A stretch of DNA of 53,139 nt from positions 1 through 53,139 of IMG/VR virus record IMGVR_UViG_3300027779_000039; one strand, 5' to 3'. The notes beneath the pieces were generated by a model, which had not been told where the DNA came from, ran no database searches, and was given only the letters and a program-made list of their open reading frames with translations. Below, one piece after another: positions 45,262-53,139 of this stretch. Origin of the DNA: a virus. Within the stretch, counting starts at the first letter, position 1. Each line of letters starts with the position of its first letter. Position numbers and translations under genes: made by a program.

Positions 45262-48200
45262 TTATTTATTTATACCATATTTTTCATAATCTTGTAATAA
45301 TTTATTTTTCATTTGTTGTTCTAGTTCTTCAGAGTTGTACCCATCTCTAGATAACTCATCTATTACTCCTTCACTTTCTAGTCTTAATCTTTTTTCTTGG
45401 CTCATACTTCTTATAATATTTAAATTATCATATAGGTTGTCGTCACTAAATCTATTAGCAAATCTAGCTTTTAGATGTTCTCTAGCAGAGTTTCTTATAT
45501 TGTATATAGCTGTATCTCTCCAGTACTCAGCCTTTTGATAATCATTCATATTTTTATATTCGGGGCTTTCTATATAACTTCTGTGCCCTTTTAACCCTAA
45601 ATCTATTAATTCCTTATATGCAAAAGATAAAGAAGGACTTTCATCCCATCGTACTAAATCTTGATATTGAAAATTTAATCTATCAAACTCAGCATGTTCT
45701 GGTGTTTTAGGTTTTTTGACTAAAAATCCTGTAATCTGACTTAAAATAGGACTTTCTTTTCTTTTTACACCTTCTCTAAAAGGATCTTTTGCAGGAAGCA
45801 TATCTTCAAACGTTCCTTTTCCTCCTAAAAATACTCTAAGAGGCTTAGGCATTTTAGCTTTTAACGGACCTGAAAAAGTATCAAATTTTGTGTCTCTACT
45901 TATTTCTTCTGTTTCATCCCATATAGAATATAAATCTTGTGTTTCAGCAAAAGGTGTCATAAATCCTGAAAAATAATTTCCTCCAAATTTAGCTAAAGGT
46001 GAAAAAGTTTGTTCAAGATTAGTAAACAATCCTCCTGAATCGTAAGTACTGTCTATTCTTGTAGACCCTGTTTTTACAAATAACTCATCCATAAAAGTAG
46101 CAACAGTTCCTACTCTTGCTTGAGTCCCTATACCTGCTCTAACTGCTTCTCTCCAAAAATCTTTAGCACTTTTATACGCTCTAGGTCCTTTAGTCTTTAT
46201 TACTTCTTTTTCTATTTCAGCTATAGGAACTCCATCAGCTATACGTTCTTGTATCTCTTCAAAAGAAAGAGCTCTTGATGAAGACTCTAAATGATTTCTT
46301 ATAAAGTAATCTGCCCAAAATAAATACGGAGCAACGTTAGGACCTATAGTACCTAAGCCTTGAGTTTCGCCTCTTTCATTTACTAATTCATCCCATTTCT
46401 CTCCTGCGTATTCGCTTTTTCTTGCTAATATAGCTGCCCCAAACATCATTGTTCCTACCGCTCCTTTTCCTATGTCTGAGTAGTCTTGATACGTTTTTTT
46501 AGTATTTTTATCTGCTGCTTTATAAAGTTTTCTTTTAACTATTTTAGAATACAGTGCATCACCTAATCCTATAGGACTGTACTCTATTTGAAACTTTAAA
46601 GAATTATAAAGAAATCTTGGAAAGGCTACAAAACCTGTACCAATAGCAGGGGTTGACAAAGCATCTACAAGAGGTTTTGCAATAGTATCAAATGTTGCTT
46701 TAATAGGACCTACAGATTCTGAGGCAGACCCTCTTGATCCTACACGACCTTGAAACGTAAAATCTAATGCGTCATCTATAGCTCTTTCTATAAAAGTATC
46801 ATCACTTAACCATAGTTGTTTATCAGTAAGACCATTATCCATAAAGTCTTTCCATGTTTTATATTTACCATTTTTTCCTACAATGTTTGCTCTAGTTAAT
46901 TGTCTTTCTAGTGATCCCATAAAAGCCATTCTTCTAAATAGATGTTCTTGTGTTCTATTCATTACGTTTACGGTATCGGCTAAATTTTGAACACTTTTTG
47001 TAAAAGGGGTAGAATTTTTACCTAAAGCATGGCTTATTTCAGAGTAGTTAGTAAATAAATTATGATAATGAAGTTTGTCTACGTTTGTTAATATTTCTTC
47101 AATAGCTGATCCCGCTTCACCATTGTTTATTAAATGTTTAAACATTGCAAAAGAATCAGACATTCTTACAGATCTAGTGTTTTTAGTACCCTGATAAGTA
47201 TTTACAGCATATGCTATGCTATTATCTATTAATCTAGCACCTGCATCCATAGGAAGTCTGCCTACTACAGACATAAAATTACGTACTGCTGTTTTAGGTT
47301 GAGATACCATAAGAGCTCTTCTAAAGTTGTCAGATACTCTTATAACCTCAAAATAAGGATTTCCACTCGCAGCAGCTTTTTCTAATTTAATTCTATCTCT
47401 TTCCGCTTGCTTTATAGAATAAGTAGTATTTTCTCCTATCTTTCTTGTATCTATTATTTGATTTGTATAAGTAATTTTTTCTCCAGGTCTGCCTGAAACT
47501 TTATCAAAAGAAGCAGCACCTTTTTCTATTTCTTTAGAAAATTTATTTATTTTTTGTGTAAAGTTTCCCCACGATCCTAATAGTTTACCTGCATCAGATA
47601 TAGAAGACCACCACATGTATCTAAAATCATCTATTCCTATATCGTATTTATCCATAGTTTTTTTAAAAGAACCTAAATCTAAAGGATTATTACTAGACTC
47701 GTCTAAAGCTAAAAATATTTGACGAGTAACAGAAGCTTCCTCATGTATTTCAGGAAGACCTGCTTTTTTAGCTTTAGCATTTAGTTTAGCTGCTTCTTTT
47801 TTTGTTGTAGGACCAAGTTTAAAATTATTAGTCTGCATAACTTCATCCATAGCGTACACTAAATTATCATTTATTTCAGTTTTAATTTGAGCTCTTGTGT
47901 AATCTGTTAGTCCTTCACCTATAGCACTGTCTATTATTTCTTTACCTTTTCCATCTATGTTTTTCCATAAATTATCACTTTCTTCTGCCATTTCTTTTGT
48001 TAATGTTGCTATTCTTTCTTTTGCACCAGGATTATTTAACAAGTATTCCTGTTTATTGTTGTTTATTTCAATAGCTCGTGCACCATTTTTATTTATAGTA
48101 TTTGCTGTAACATTTGCTGCTTTTCTAGCTTGCCATACTGCTAAAGGATATGCTATACCTCCTGCAAAAGCAGAAGAAACTCCACCTACAAAAAGAGCTT

Positions 48201-48972
48201 CAGGCATAGAAAAAGCCTCTCTTGTTTGTAAGTCTATATCTTTTCCTGCTGTTTCTACCCCTTGCATACCTAAATTAGTAACAGTGCCTATTGCTCCTTC
48301 TACTCCTGCAGCAATCCCTAATTGTCGCATGCCATATTTTTTAATAGCCTCTTCACTAGCAGTATCTATAAGTTTATTTGTTCCTTTTTTAGTTCCTGTT
48401 TTGTACGCACCTTTTTTTACAACTTCTTTAGCTGCTACTTTTCTAGCCTCGTTTTCAGCAAATTCTTTTATAGCTTTTTTACTAGGTGCTTTTCCTAATT
48501 GTTTTGTTTGAGCTTTTACAAATTGTTTTATAGCTTCTTGGGTAAGTTTACTTCCTGTCATCTGAGCACCTTTACCAAATCCACCAGTAAATACAGATCC
48601 CCATAAAGAAGGAGATTTAGCTAAACCTTCTAAATAATCTCCAAATGCTGTAAAACCAGATTCTGATCCACCATAACCTTCGTAAGAATCAAAAAGGTCA
48701 CGAGACTGTCTATAGTTAAGAAGTCTATCTTCTTGTTTAAAACCATTTCTTTCTTCAGTATCTCTTACATAAGATAAATCTCTAAATACAGTAAATTCAT
48801 TACCTATATCAAAAGTACGATGATGCTCTAAGAATTTTGCAGTAGCTTCTTTGCTATCTTTAATTTTAGAAGAAGTTTTTTCTCCATATACCATATCAAT
48901 AAAAGGTCTTATAACACTGTCTTGAGCCTCATCTGTAAGAAGGTATTCGTAAGTAAATTTTTTTTCTGCCAT
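45262..48972 (-). CDS. Large internal virion / DNA-ejection-type protein
   Basis: A 1236-residue protein, the second longest. It is mostly helical with an Ala/Lys-rich basic region (about 150-200, EFAENEARKVAAKEVVKKGA), hydrophobic Gly/Ala segments that could insert into membranes (AGVEGAIGTVTNLGMQGV, GAVGTMMFGAAILARK) and no catalytic motif recognised. Size and place at the end of the tail and internal-protein block are those of the largest ejection protein of podoviruses, which forms a channel for DNA entry. Similar long proteins occur in marine HMO-2011-like phages. Four bases separate it from the upstream gene. Confidence 0.6.
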   Translation of the reverse strand: MAEKKFTYEYLLTDEAQDSVIRPFIDMVYGEKTSSKIKDSKEATAKFLEHHRTFDIGNEFTVFRDLSYVRDTEERNGFKQEDRLLNYRQSRDLFDSYEGYGGSESGFTAFGDYLEGLAKSPSLWGSVFTGGFGKGAQMTGSKLTQEAIKQFVKAQTKQLGKAPSKKAIKEFAENEARKVAAKEVVKKGAYKTGTKKGTNKLIDTASEEAIKKYGMRQLGIAAGVEGAIGTVTNLGMQGVETAGKDIDLQTREAFSMPEALFVGGVSSAFAGGIAYPLAVWQARKAANVTANTINKNGARAIEINNNKQEYLLNNPGAKERIATLTKEMAEESDNLWKNIDGKGKEIIDSAIGEGLTDYTRAQIKTEINDNLVYAMDEVMQTNNFKLGPTTKKEAAKLNAKAKKAGLPEIHEEASVTRQIFLALDESSNNPLDLGSFKKTMDKYDIGIDDFRYMWWSSISDAGKLLGSWGNFTQKINKFSKEIEKGAASFDKVSGRPGEKITYTNQIIDTRKIGENTTYSIKQAERDRIKLEKAAASGNPYFEVIRVSDNFRRALMVSQPKTAVRNFMSVVGRLPMDAGARLIDNSIAYAVNTYQGTKNTRSVRMSDSFAMFKHLINNGEAGSAIEEILTNVDKLHYHNLFTNYSEISHALGKNSTPFTKSVQNLADTVNVMNRTQEHLFRRMAFMGSLERQLTRANIVGKNGKYKTWKDFMDNGLTDKQLWLSDDTFIERAIDDALDFTFQGRVGSRGSASESVGPIKATFDTIAKPLVDALSTPAIGTGFVAFPRFLYNSLKFQIEYSPIGLGDALYSKIVKRKLYKAADKNTKKTYQDYSDIGKGAVGTMMFGAAILARKSEYAGEKWDELVNERGETQGLGTIGPNVAPYLFWADYFIRNHLESSSRALSFEEIQERIADGVPIAEIEKEVIKTKGPRAYKSAKDFWREAVRAGIGTQARVGTVATFMDELFVKTGSTRIDSTYDSGGLFTNLEQTFSPLAKFGGNYFSGFMTPFAETQDLYSIWDETEEISRDTKFDTFSGPLKAKMPKPLRVFLGGKGTFEDMLPAKDPFREGVKRKESPILSQITGFLVKKPKTPEHAEFDRLNFQYQDLVRWDESPSLSFAYKELIDLGLKGHRSYIESPEYKNMNDYQKAEYWRDTAIYNIRNSAREHLKARFANRFSDDNLYDNLNIIRSMSQEKRLRLESEGVIDELSRDGYNSEELEQQMKNKLLQDYEKYGINK

Positions 48973-48975
48973 GGA

Positions 48976-49641
48976 TTATCCTCTATCCCCACCTTGATTT
49001 TCGCCTTGATCTTCGCCTTCTATAATTCCTGTAACTGCGTTTGCTCCACGGTCTATTAACCCATCAGTAATGCCTTTTACTAAATTATTAGGAGCACCAA
49101 TAATGTCAATAACTTTATCTGCGTTAAGTTTTCCTTTTGAGAGTCCAAGATTTTTACCAAAGAAATTTAATAAATTTGTGGTAGTTGCTACTCCACTTGT
49201 TAGAACTGTCGTAGCTACATTTAGAGGACTAGTAACATCTAAATATAATTTACCTAGCTCTGCTGCGTTATCTACTTCGCCTACTAAATACTCTGATGCT
49301 TTATCTTTTGCCTTATCAAACAAAGAAGGTTTTTTTATTAAAGATCTGTCTGCAACAGTCTCGTCAGTAGAAGTTTTTAAATTAGTCTTTATCTCGTCTT
49401 TAAGAAGTTTTTTTCTTTCTGTATCTGCATAGTTATACATTTTATCATGTTCTTCTTCTCGTTCTTCAACAGACATAGAACGATCTCCTGCTAAGTCTTT
49501 TTCCATCATATTAGAGTCTTGTATACTAAAATCATAAGAATCAAGTCCGTAGCTGTTACTTCTACCTCCTAATCCTCCAAATCCTCCAAAGCGAGATCCT
49601 CCGCCTCGTGTTCCTATAACTACTGTTTCATCTATTGCCAT
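48976..49641 (-). CDS. Gly-rich virion-type protein
   Basis: A 221-residue protein with a Gly/Arg-rich start (GTRGGGSRFGGFGGLGGRSN), charged helices in the middle (MSVEEREEEHDKMYNYADTE) and a Gly/Glu/Gln end (EGEDQGENQGGDRG). It overlaps the 585-residue gene by one base. Disordered ends and helical centre fit an internal capsid or ejection accessory protein. No family recognised. Confidence 0.55.
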   Translation of the reverse strand: MAIDETVVIGTRGGGSRFGGFGGLGGRSNSYGLDSYDFSIQDSNMMEKDLAGDRSMSVEEREEEHDKMYNYADTERKKLLKDEIKTNLKTSTDETVADRSLIKKPSLFDKAKDKASEYLVGEVDNAAELGKLYLDVTSPLNVATTVLTSGVATTTNLLNFFGKNLGLSKGKLNADKVIDIIGAPNNLVKGITDGLIDRGANAVTGIIEGEDQGENQGGDRG

Positions 49642-51398
49642 TATTCAAGTTCTCCTAACTGTTTTGCATAGCCCATAATAGTACTATATTCTTCCATGCC
49701 GCTAATGCCTTTAATGTTGTTACCTAAAGAAACTGCTTCAGTAATTAATTCTCGTGCTCTTTCTATTTTATTTTGATTTATTTGAACTTTAACATTTCTA
49801 GCAATAGTTTTTATTCTACTTGTAGCTGCTGCAGAATCAACAGCAGAACTTACAACGCTACGTATTGTAGGGTCTTCAGCACTATCGTTACTGCTTTCCT
49901 CAATTGGAGAAACATTAAAGTCTTCTAGAAAAGGATTGTTTTCCATAGAAGATGCAACTTCATTAAAATTTTCAGTGTCAAAAACTTTATTCATAAGGTC
50001 TTGTGCTTGATTAATTTTTATGTTTCTTTCTGATTCTAATTGTTCTTCTGTAAAAGGTACTACTTTTTCAGGTCCTACTTCAGTTTCTACTTTTTCAGGT
50101 TCTACTTCAGTTTCTACTTCAGGCTCTACTTCAGTTTCTACTTCAGTTTCTTCAACGCCTCTCTCTCTTGCTTGGTTAAGTGCATATTTAGTAAATTTTA
50201 ATTTTTTTATGTTTTTTAGTACGTTTTGTGTATCTATCTCAAGAGTGCTTAATTCTGTAAATTCATCTCCATCTATAAGAGACTTATCATATGCATCTAG
50301 TATTCTTGTTTTAACTCTTTTAGTTACCTCGTTCTTTTCTATTCCTATGTCAAGTTTTTTTACTATATCTTCTCTTAAAGTCTTATAATTGGTTGTTGCT
50401 GTACGATCTGCAACTTTAGGTGGATTTAGTAAGAATTTATATTTAGTTTGTATATCTTTTCCAAGGATTGATAGCCCGTCTTGTAGTTCTTGATAATCTA
50501 TTAATATCTCTGATACTTCACCTGCATAAGCTACAGTAGGACCTACCATTACTTTATTAGTTCCACTGTTATCTGCTACAGAACCTATAACTGAAGTACC
50601 TGCATTCATAGCTATTGCAAACCATTCAGGAGCAGCTTCAGATATAAAAATTCTTCCTTGTGAATCTGGGCTAAAATAAGTTTTAAACTTTGTTGTTTGT
50701 AACTCAACATTTTTTGCAAAAATATTAGAAGCAGTTAGATACGCCACACCACTTCCTGATAAATCTCTTCCACTAAATCTTCTTTGATCTCCTTTATATA
50801 CATCTGCTATACCGTACATATTTAAAGCATTTTCTTGACTTCCTCCAAAAGCAGTAGCCTCTCCTGGTGTAATTCCATATTTTCTAGCTACTTGTTCTGC
50901 AGCATAATTAGGATCGTTTTTAAATATTTTTTGAAACATATTTCTGTCGTCTCCAGGTATTTCTTCAGGCTCAGGCTCAGGTTCAAGATTTCTTTCTAAT
51001 TCTCCTTTGTTTAGTACATATAAAGAGTTTCCATTTAAGTTAGATTGTTTATACACGTTTAGTAAATCTTTATAGTTAGTAGTAGCGTAGCCATTATCAT
51101 TTGTTTGATTAAGAAAATTTTGGTCAAGGTCATATGCCATATCATAGGCTACCTTTTCAGATACTGGTTCATTTGTTAGAGGATCAATTACGTTATCTTT
51201 TACCATATCTTGAGCTACTTTTAATAAAACATTATCATATCTAGTAACAGCAGTTTTTTTAAGTTTTAATGCTTCTATATTTTCTTTAGTAGTCTGTTCA
51301 AGAAGACTAAATCCAGCGTCTCTTTCAGTTTTTTGGTCTGCTAATCTATTTCTAACAGCAGTTGTTGTACCTGCAACTAATCCTTTAAGAATACTCAT
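49641..51398 (-). CDS. Internal virion-type protein with EVEPE repeats
   Basis: A 585-residue protein. Residues about 415-445 are a tandem acidic repeat (ETEVEPEVETEVEPEKVETE), matching repeated DNA at about 50063-50153. The rest is mixed helix and strand with no known catalytic motif. Both borders overlap neighbours by one base. From its place among internal and ejection-type genes it is likely a virion protein; a Pro/Glu repeat of this sort often acts as a spacer. Confidence 0.5.
   Translation of the reverse strand: MSILKGLVAGTTTAVRNRLADQKTERDAGFSLLEQTTKENIEALKLKKTAVTRYDNVLLKVAQDMVKDNVIDPLTNEPVSEKVAYDMAYDLDQNFLNQTNDNGYATTNYKDLLNVYKQSNLNGNSLYVLNKGELERNLEPEPEPEEIPGDDRNMFQKIFKNDPNYAAEQVARKYGITPGEATAFGGSQENALNMYGIADVYKGDQRRFSGRDLSGSGVAYLTASNIFAKNVELQTTKFKTYFSPDSQGRIFISEAAPEWFAIAMNAGTSVIGSVADNSGTNKVMVGPTVAYAGEVSEILIDYQELQDGLSILGKDIQTKYKFLLNPPKVADRTATTNYKTLREDIVKKLDIGIEKNEVTKRVKTRILDAYDKSLIDGDEFTELSTLEIDTQNVLKNIKKLKFTKYALNQARERGVEETEVETEVEPEVETEVEPEKVETEVGPEKVVPFTEEQLESERNIKINQAQDLMNKVFDTENFNEVASSMENNPFLEDFNVSPIEESSNDSAEDPTIRSVVSSAVDSAAATSRIKTIARNVKVQINQNKIERARELITEAVSLGNNIKGISGMEEYSTIMGYAKQLGELE
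50063..50153 (-). repeat. Short tandem repeat encoding ETEVEPE units
   Basis: Units of about 18-24 bases built from CAGTTTCTACTT and CAGG(C/T)(C/T)CTACTT alternate four to five times. They encode acidic Val/Pro spacers within the 585-residue protein. Such repeats expand and contract easily, so length polymorphism among relatives is expected. Confidence 0.7.
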
Positions 51399-51910
51399 TA
51401 TACACCCCTTGACATTATGCCTATAATAGGCTTATCTTCTACTATTACAGCTTCTTCAACATCACCTTCTATAGTATTTTCTTTTTCATTTTTTATTTCT
51501 TTAAGTCTTCGTTTAGCCTGAGCTAATAAAGGTTTTTTAACTCCTTTATCTACGCCTGTGTTTATATCTACATCTGCTTCTAAACCTATTAATGTTATCA
51601 TGGCTGCTACAGGAAACTCTATCATTTCTCCTATATCAGGATTCCATAAATTACCAAACCACCCTCCTTTAGAAATACTTTTTGCTAATAGTTTTGGAGT
51701 AGCGTTAGCTTCTAAAAGATCTATTATTTTTTCTGTTGTTTCAGGTCGTACTAATAATTCTTCTACGTAATCTAAGACTTGTTGAGGATCAGTCATTTTA
51801 GGAGGCTTATCCCAAGGAAATTTTCCTGGAGTTTCTGTAAGAGATATTCCAGGTAGAGGAGCTTTAAAAGACTCTTTTTTTTCTGTGGTAAGGGTTGCTG
51901 TTTTTTTCAT
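51398..51910 (-). CDS. Unknown 170-residue virion-block protein
   Basis: Contains a Lys/Pro-rich start (KESFKAPLPGISLTETPGKF, then PWDKPPK), a helical section with one hydrophobic stretch (FPVAAMITLIGLEADV) and an acidic Val/Ile-rich end. One-base overlap with the 585-residue gene, eight bases from the upstream gene. No family recognised; context suggests a structural or assembly role. Confidence 0.5.
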   Translation of the reverse strand: MKKTATLTTEKKESFKAPLPGISLTETPGKFPWDKPPKMTDPQQVLDYVEELLVRPETTEKIIDLLEANATPKLLAKSISKGGWFGNLWNPDIGEMIEFPVAAMITLIGLEADVDINTGVDKGVKKPLLAQAKRRLKEIKNEKENTIEGDVEEAVIVEDKPIIGIMSRGV

Positions 51911-51918
51911 TGTGTTTC

Positions 51919-52221
51919 CTATGTAAATGATTTAACCAAAGCTGCTGCAGCCTGTTTCTTTTTTCGTTCTACTGCATTAGCGTAAGAATAATAATTAGCT
52001 ATAAATCCAGGATCAAACTTAGCTAGGTTAGCTGCTTTTCTATTTTGTTTTAAGGGCATGCTAGGAGAGCTACTAAAAAATTTACTGCTTATACCAAAAT
52101 CTTTATAACTCATTAATTGAGATTCATATACTTTTTCTCTAGCTTCTCTTGCTAAATCTGCATCAGTAGCTTTTCCATCATTTCCTGTTAGTTTATCTAT
52201 TGCGTCATTTATCCAACCCAT
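51919..52221 (-). CDS. Unknown 100-residue virion-block protein
   Basis: A helical, basic protein: MGWINDAIDKLTGNDGKATD, then LAREAREKVYESQLMSYKDF and a Lys/Ala-rich end (VERKKKQAAAALVKSF). No cysteine or membrane segment. It lies 11 bases after the QFN-repeat protein and eight bases before the 170-residue gene. Small basic internal virion proteins have this profile; function is not established. Confidence 0.5.
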   Translation of the reverse strand: MGWINDAIDKLTGNDGKATDADLAREAREKVYESQLMSYKDFGISSKFFSSSPSMPLKQNRKAANLAKFDPGFIANYYSYANAVERKKKQAAAALVKSFT

Positions 52222-52232
52222 TGCGTTTCTCC

Positions 52233-53139
52233 TTATTCAGTAGGTGGAGGTTTATTATAGTCTATAACAGCACCTATTATATCTCCAATAAGACCTCCTA
52301 TGCCTGATGCTACATTATAATCCATAGTATCTTCAAAGAATTTTTGTTGTATCTCAGATTGCATTATAGCCATAGCTAAATTAAATTTTCTATCTTCATC
52401 ATTTTGTCCTGCATTCCACGCATACGTAGCTTCATCTCTATATTGTTGCCATATATCAGATAAAGCTTGATTAGATAAATTTAATAAGTTTTGAGTGTTA
52501 AATTGATTTTGTGCATTTATGCCTGCAGTATTTAAAGTATTTAACTCTCTTCTAAAATTAACATTTGACTGCTCTATTTCAATAGTATTTTTAGCATTAA
52601 ATTGTTCTCTTTGATTTTGTAATGTAGTATTAAACTGCTCTAAAGCATTTGATTGTCCTGAATTAAATTGTTCCATTGCATTTAATTGAGTAGAATTAAA
52701 CTTTCTAATGTCTGCAGTTAAATTTTCATAGAATTGTTCTACTTGGTTTTCACTAGTTGCATTAAATTGTAGTGCTGCATTTTGAGCTGCTTGATCAGAT
52801 AATAAACCTTGTTGTAGCTGTTGAGAATACAATATAGTAGCTTGTTGATCATTTGTTAGATTAGCTATATTCATAGATAAAAAGTTTTTAGCATTTTCTA
52901 CTTGAGCTGCTTGTCTATTGTTAAATTCTACATTATCCATTTGAGAATAGTTTGCAGCATTTTGTAATACACGAGCCTGATCATAATCTAGGTTATTTAA
53001 GTTTAATGATTCCAATAATTTAGAATTAGAAAATACCCGTGTCTGTTCTGCAGTAAAATCTAGGTTAGCATTTTCAGCATATCTAGATGCTTTAATTATA
53101 TTAACCTGTTGTATATTGTCAAGTTCTTTTCCCTCTAAA
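52233..53139 (-). CDS. QFN-repeat virion protein, C-terminal 302 codons (continues at 1-29)
   Basis: The frame is open up to the window end at 53139 and continues in frame at base 29-1, so the whole protein has 311 residues. A TTG at 53015 is in frame but only internal. The protein is a long Gln/Asn-rich helix with repeated (E/N)QFN motifs (residues about 140-230: AMEQFNSG, ALEQFNTT, QREQFNAK, AQNQFNTQ) about 10-12 residues apart. The C-terminus has a Gly/Ile segment (VASGIGGLIGDIIGAVIDYN) that may contact membranes. Position behind the fibre gene and composition suggest an internal or ejection protein. Confidence 0.65.
   Translation of the reverse strand, partial: LEGKELDNIQQVNIIKASRYAENANLDFTAEQTRVFSNSKLLESLNLNNLDYDQARVLQNAANYSQMDNVEFNNRQAAQVENAKNFLSMNIANLTNDQQATILYSQQLQQGLLSDQAAQNAALQFNATSENQVEQFYENLTADIRKFNSTQLNAMEQFNSGQSNALEQFNTTLQNQREQFNAKNTIEIEQSNVNFRRELNTLNTAGINAQNQFNTQNLLNLSNQALSDIWQQYRDEATYAWNAGQNDEDRKFNLAMAIMQSEIQQKFFEDTMDYNVASGIGGLIGDIIGAVIDYNKPPPTE

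Noticed and set aside
1-53139. tRNA genes, CRISPR arrays, integrase/attachment sites or insertion sequences.
   Set aside because: No cloverleaf with TTCGA-type loop, regular spacer-repeat array, tyrosine recombinase or complete serine recombinase, or transposase was seen. The HTH protein at 17364 lacks a recombinase catalytic domain.

Overview
The window is the apparently complete genome, opened at an arbitrary point, of an AT-rich tailed phage with podovirus-type morphogenesis genes (short-tail adaptor and nozzle, no tape measure, no tail sheath). The clearest evidence that it is a closed circle or circularly permuted genome is that one structural gene is cut by the window ends: its first 29 bases lie at 1-29 and the remaining 907 bases at 52233-53139, both on the minus strand, and they join in frame into a 311-residue protein. 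A family A DNA polymerase with a DnaJ-type CxxCxG zinc finger inserted between exonuclease and polymerase domains is a known hallmark of the marine HMO-2011-type phages (SAR116, SAR11 and Roseobacter hosts). Together with the low GC content and the other marine-phage gene families, this suggests a host among marine Alphaproteobacteria; the exact host is inference. No integrase, phage RNA polymerase, tRNA gene or CRISPR array was seen, so transcription probably uses host RNA polymerase and the life style is probably lytic.

Layout: two divergent transcription arms leave a control region at about 21.66-22.26 kb and converge at about 41.5-41.84 kb. The minus arm (21661 down to 1, then through the junction from 53139 down to 41843) carries virion genes: small basic and membrane proteins, two HNH-type proteins, a hidden lipoprotein, terminase small and large subunits, portal, a lytic transglycosylase protein, scaffold, major capsid, a decoration-like protein, tail adaptor, tail nozzle, a 1912-residue fibre, internal/ejection-type proteins, and two exported surface-type proteins. 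The plus arm (22264-41513) begins with a SprT-like metalloprotease and a long block of very small genes, then encodes primase, DnaB-like helicase, DNA polymerase, a probable ssDNA-handling protein, a Cas4-like Fe-S nuclease, a DUF3310 protein, an Rmf-like protein, an adenosylcobalamin-dependent ribonucleotide reductase, a 3-TM holin-like protein and a 2OG-Fe(II) oxygenase.

The most unusual content is regulatory DNA of the plus arm. The 8-bp palindrome GTTTAAAC occurs about 35 times between 21.84 and 41.52 kb but only three times in the other 33 kb; it sits between stop codons and ribosome binding sites, in hairpin loops, in a promoter spacer and inside genes. The same arm has a duplicated control region (about 21.84-22.21 and 24.24-24.87 kb) with shared, ordered blocks: TGATAGT pairs, TTAGAAnnnTTCTAA palindromes, a TTTGTTCT block and a TGTTACA pair exactly one helical turn apart, placed 31 bp before the -35 hexamer in both copies. 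The second copy also holds five 17-18 bp iterons, making it the best candidate replication origin. Two non-coding stretches (27157-27470 and 32477-32643) look like structured RNAs; the second folds by eye as a three-way junction just before the DNA polymerase start.

Functions assigned below rest on visible motifs and remembered family signatures; no database search was possible.
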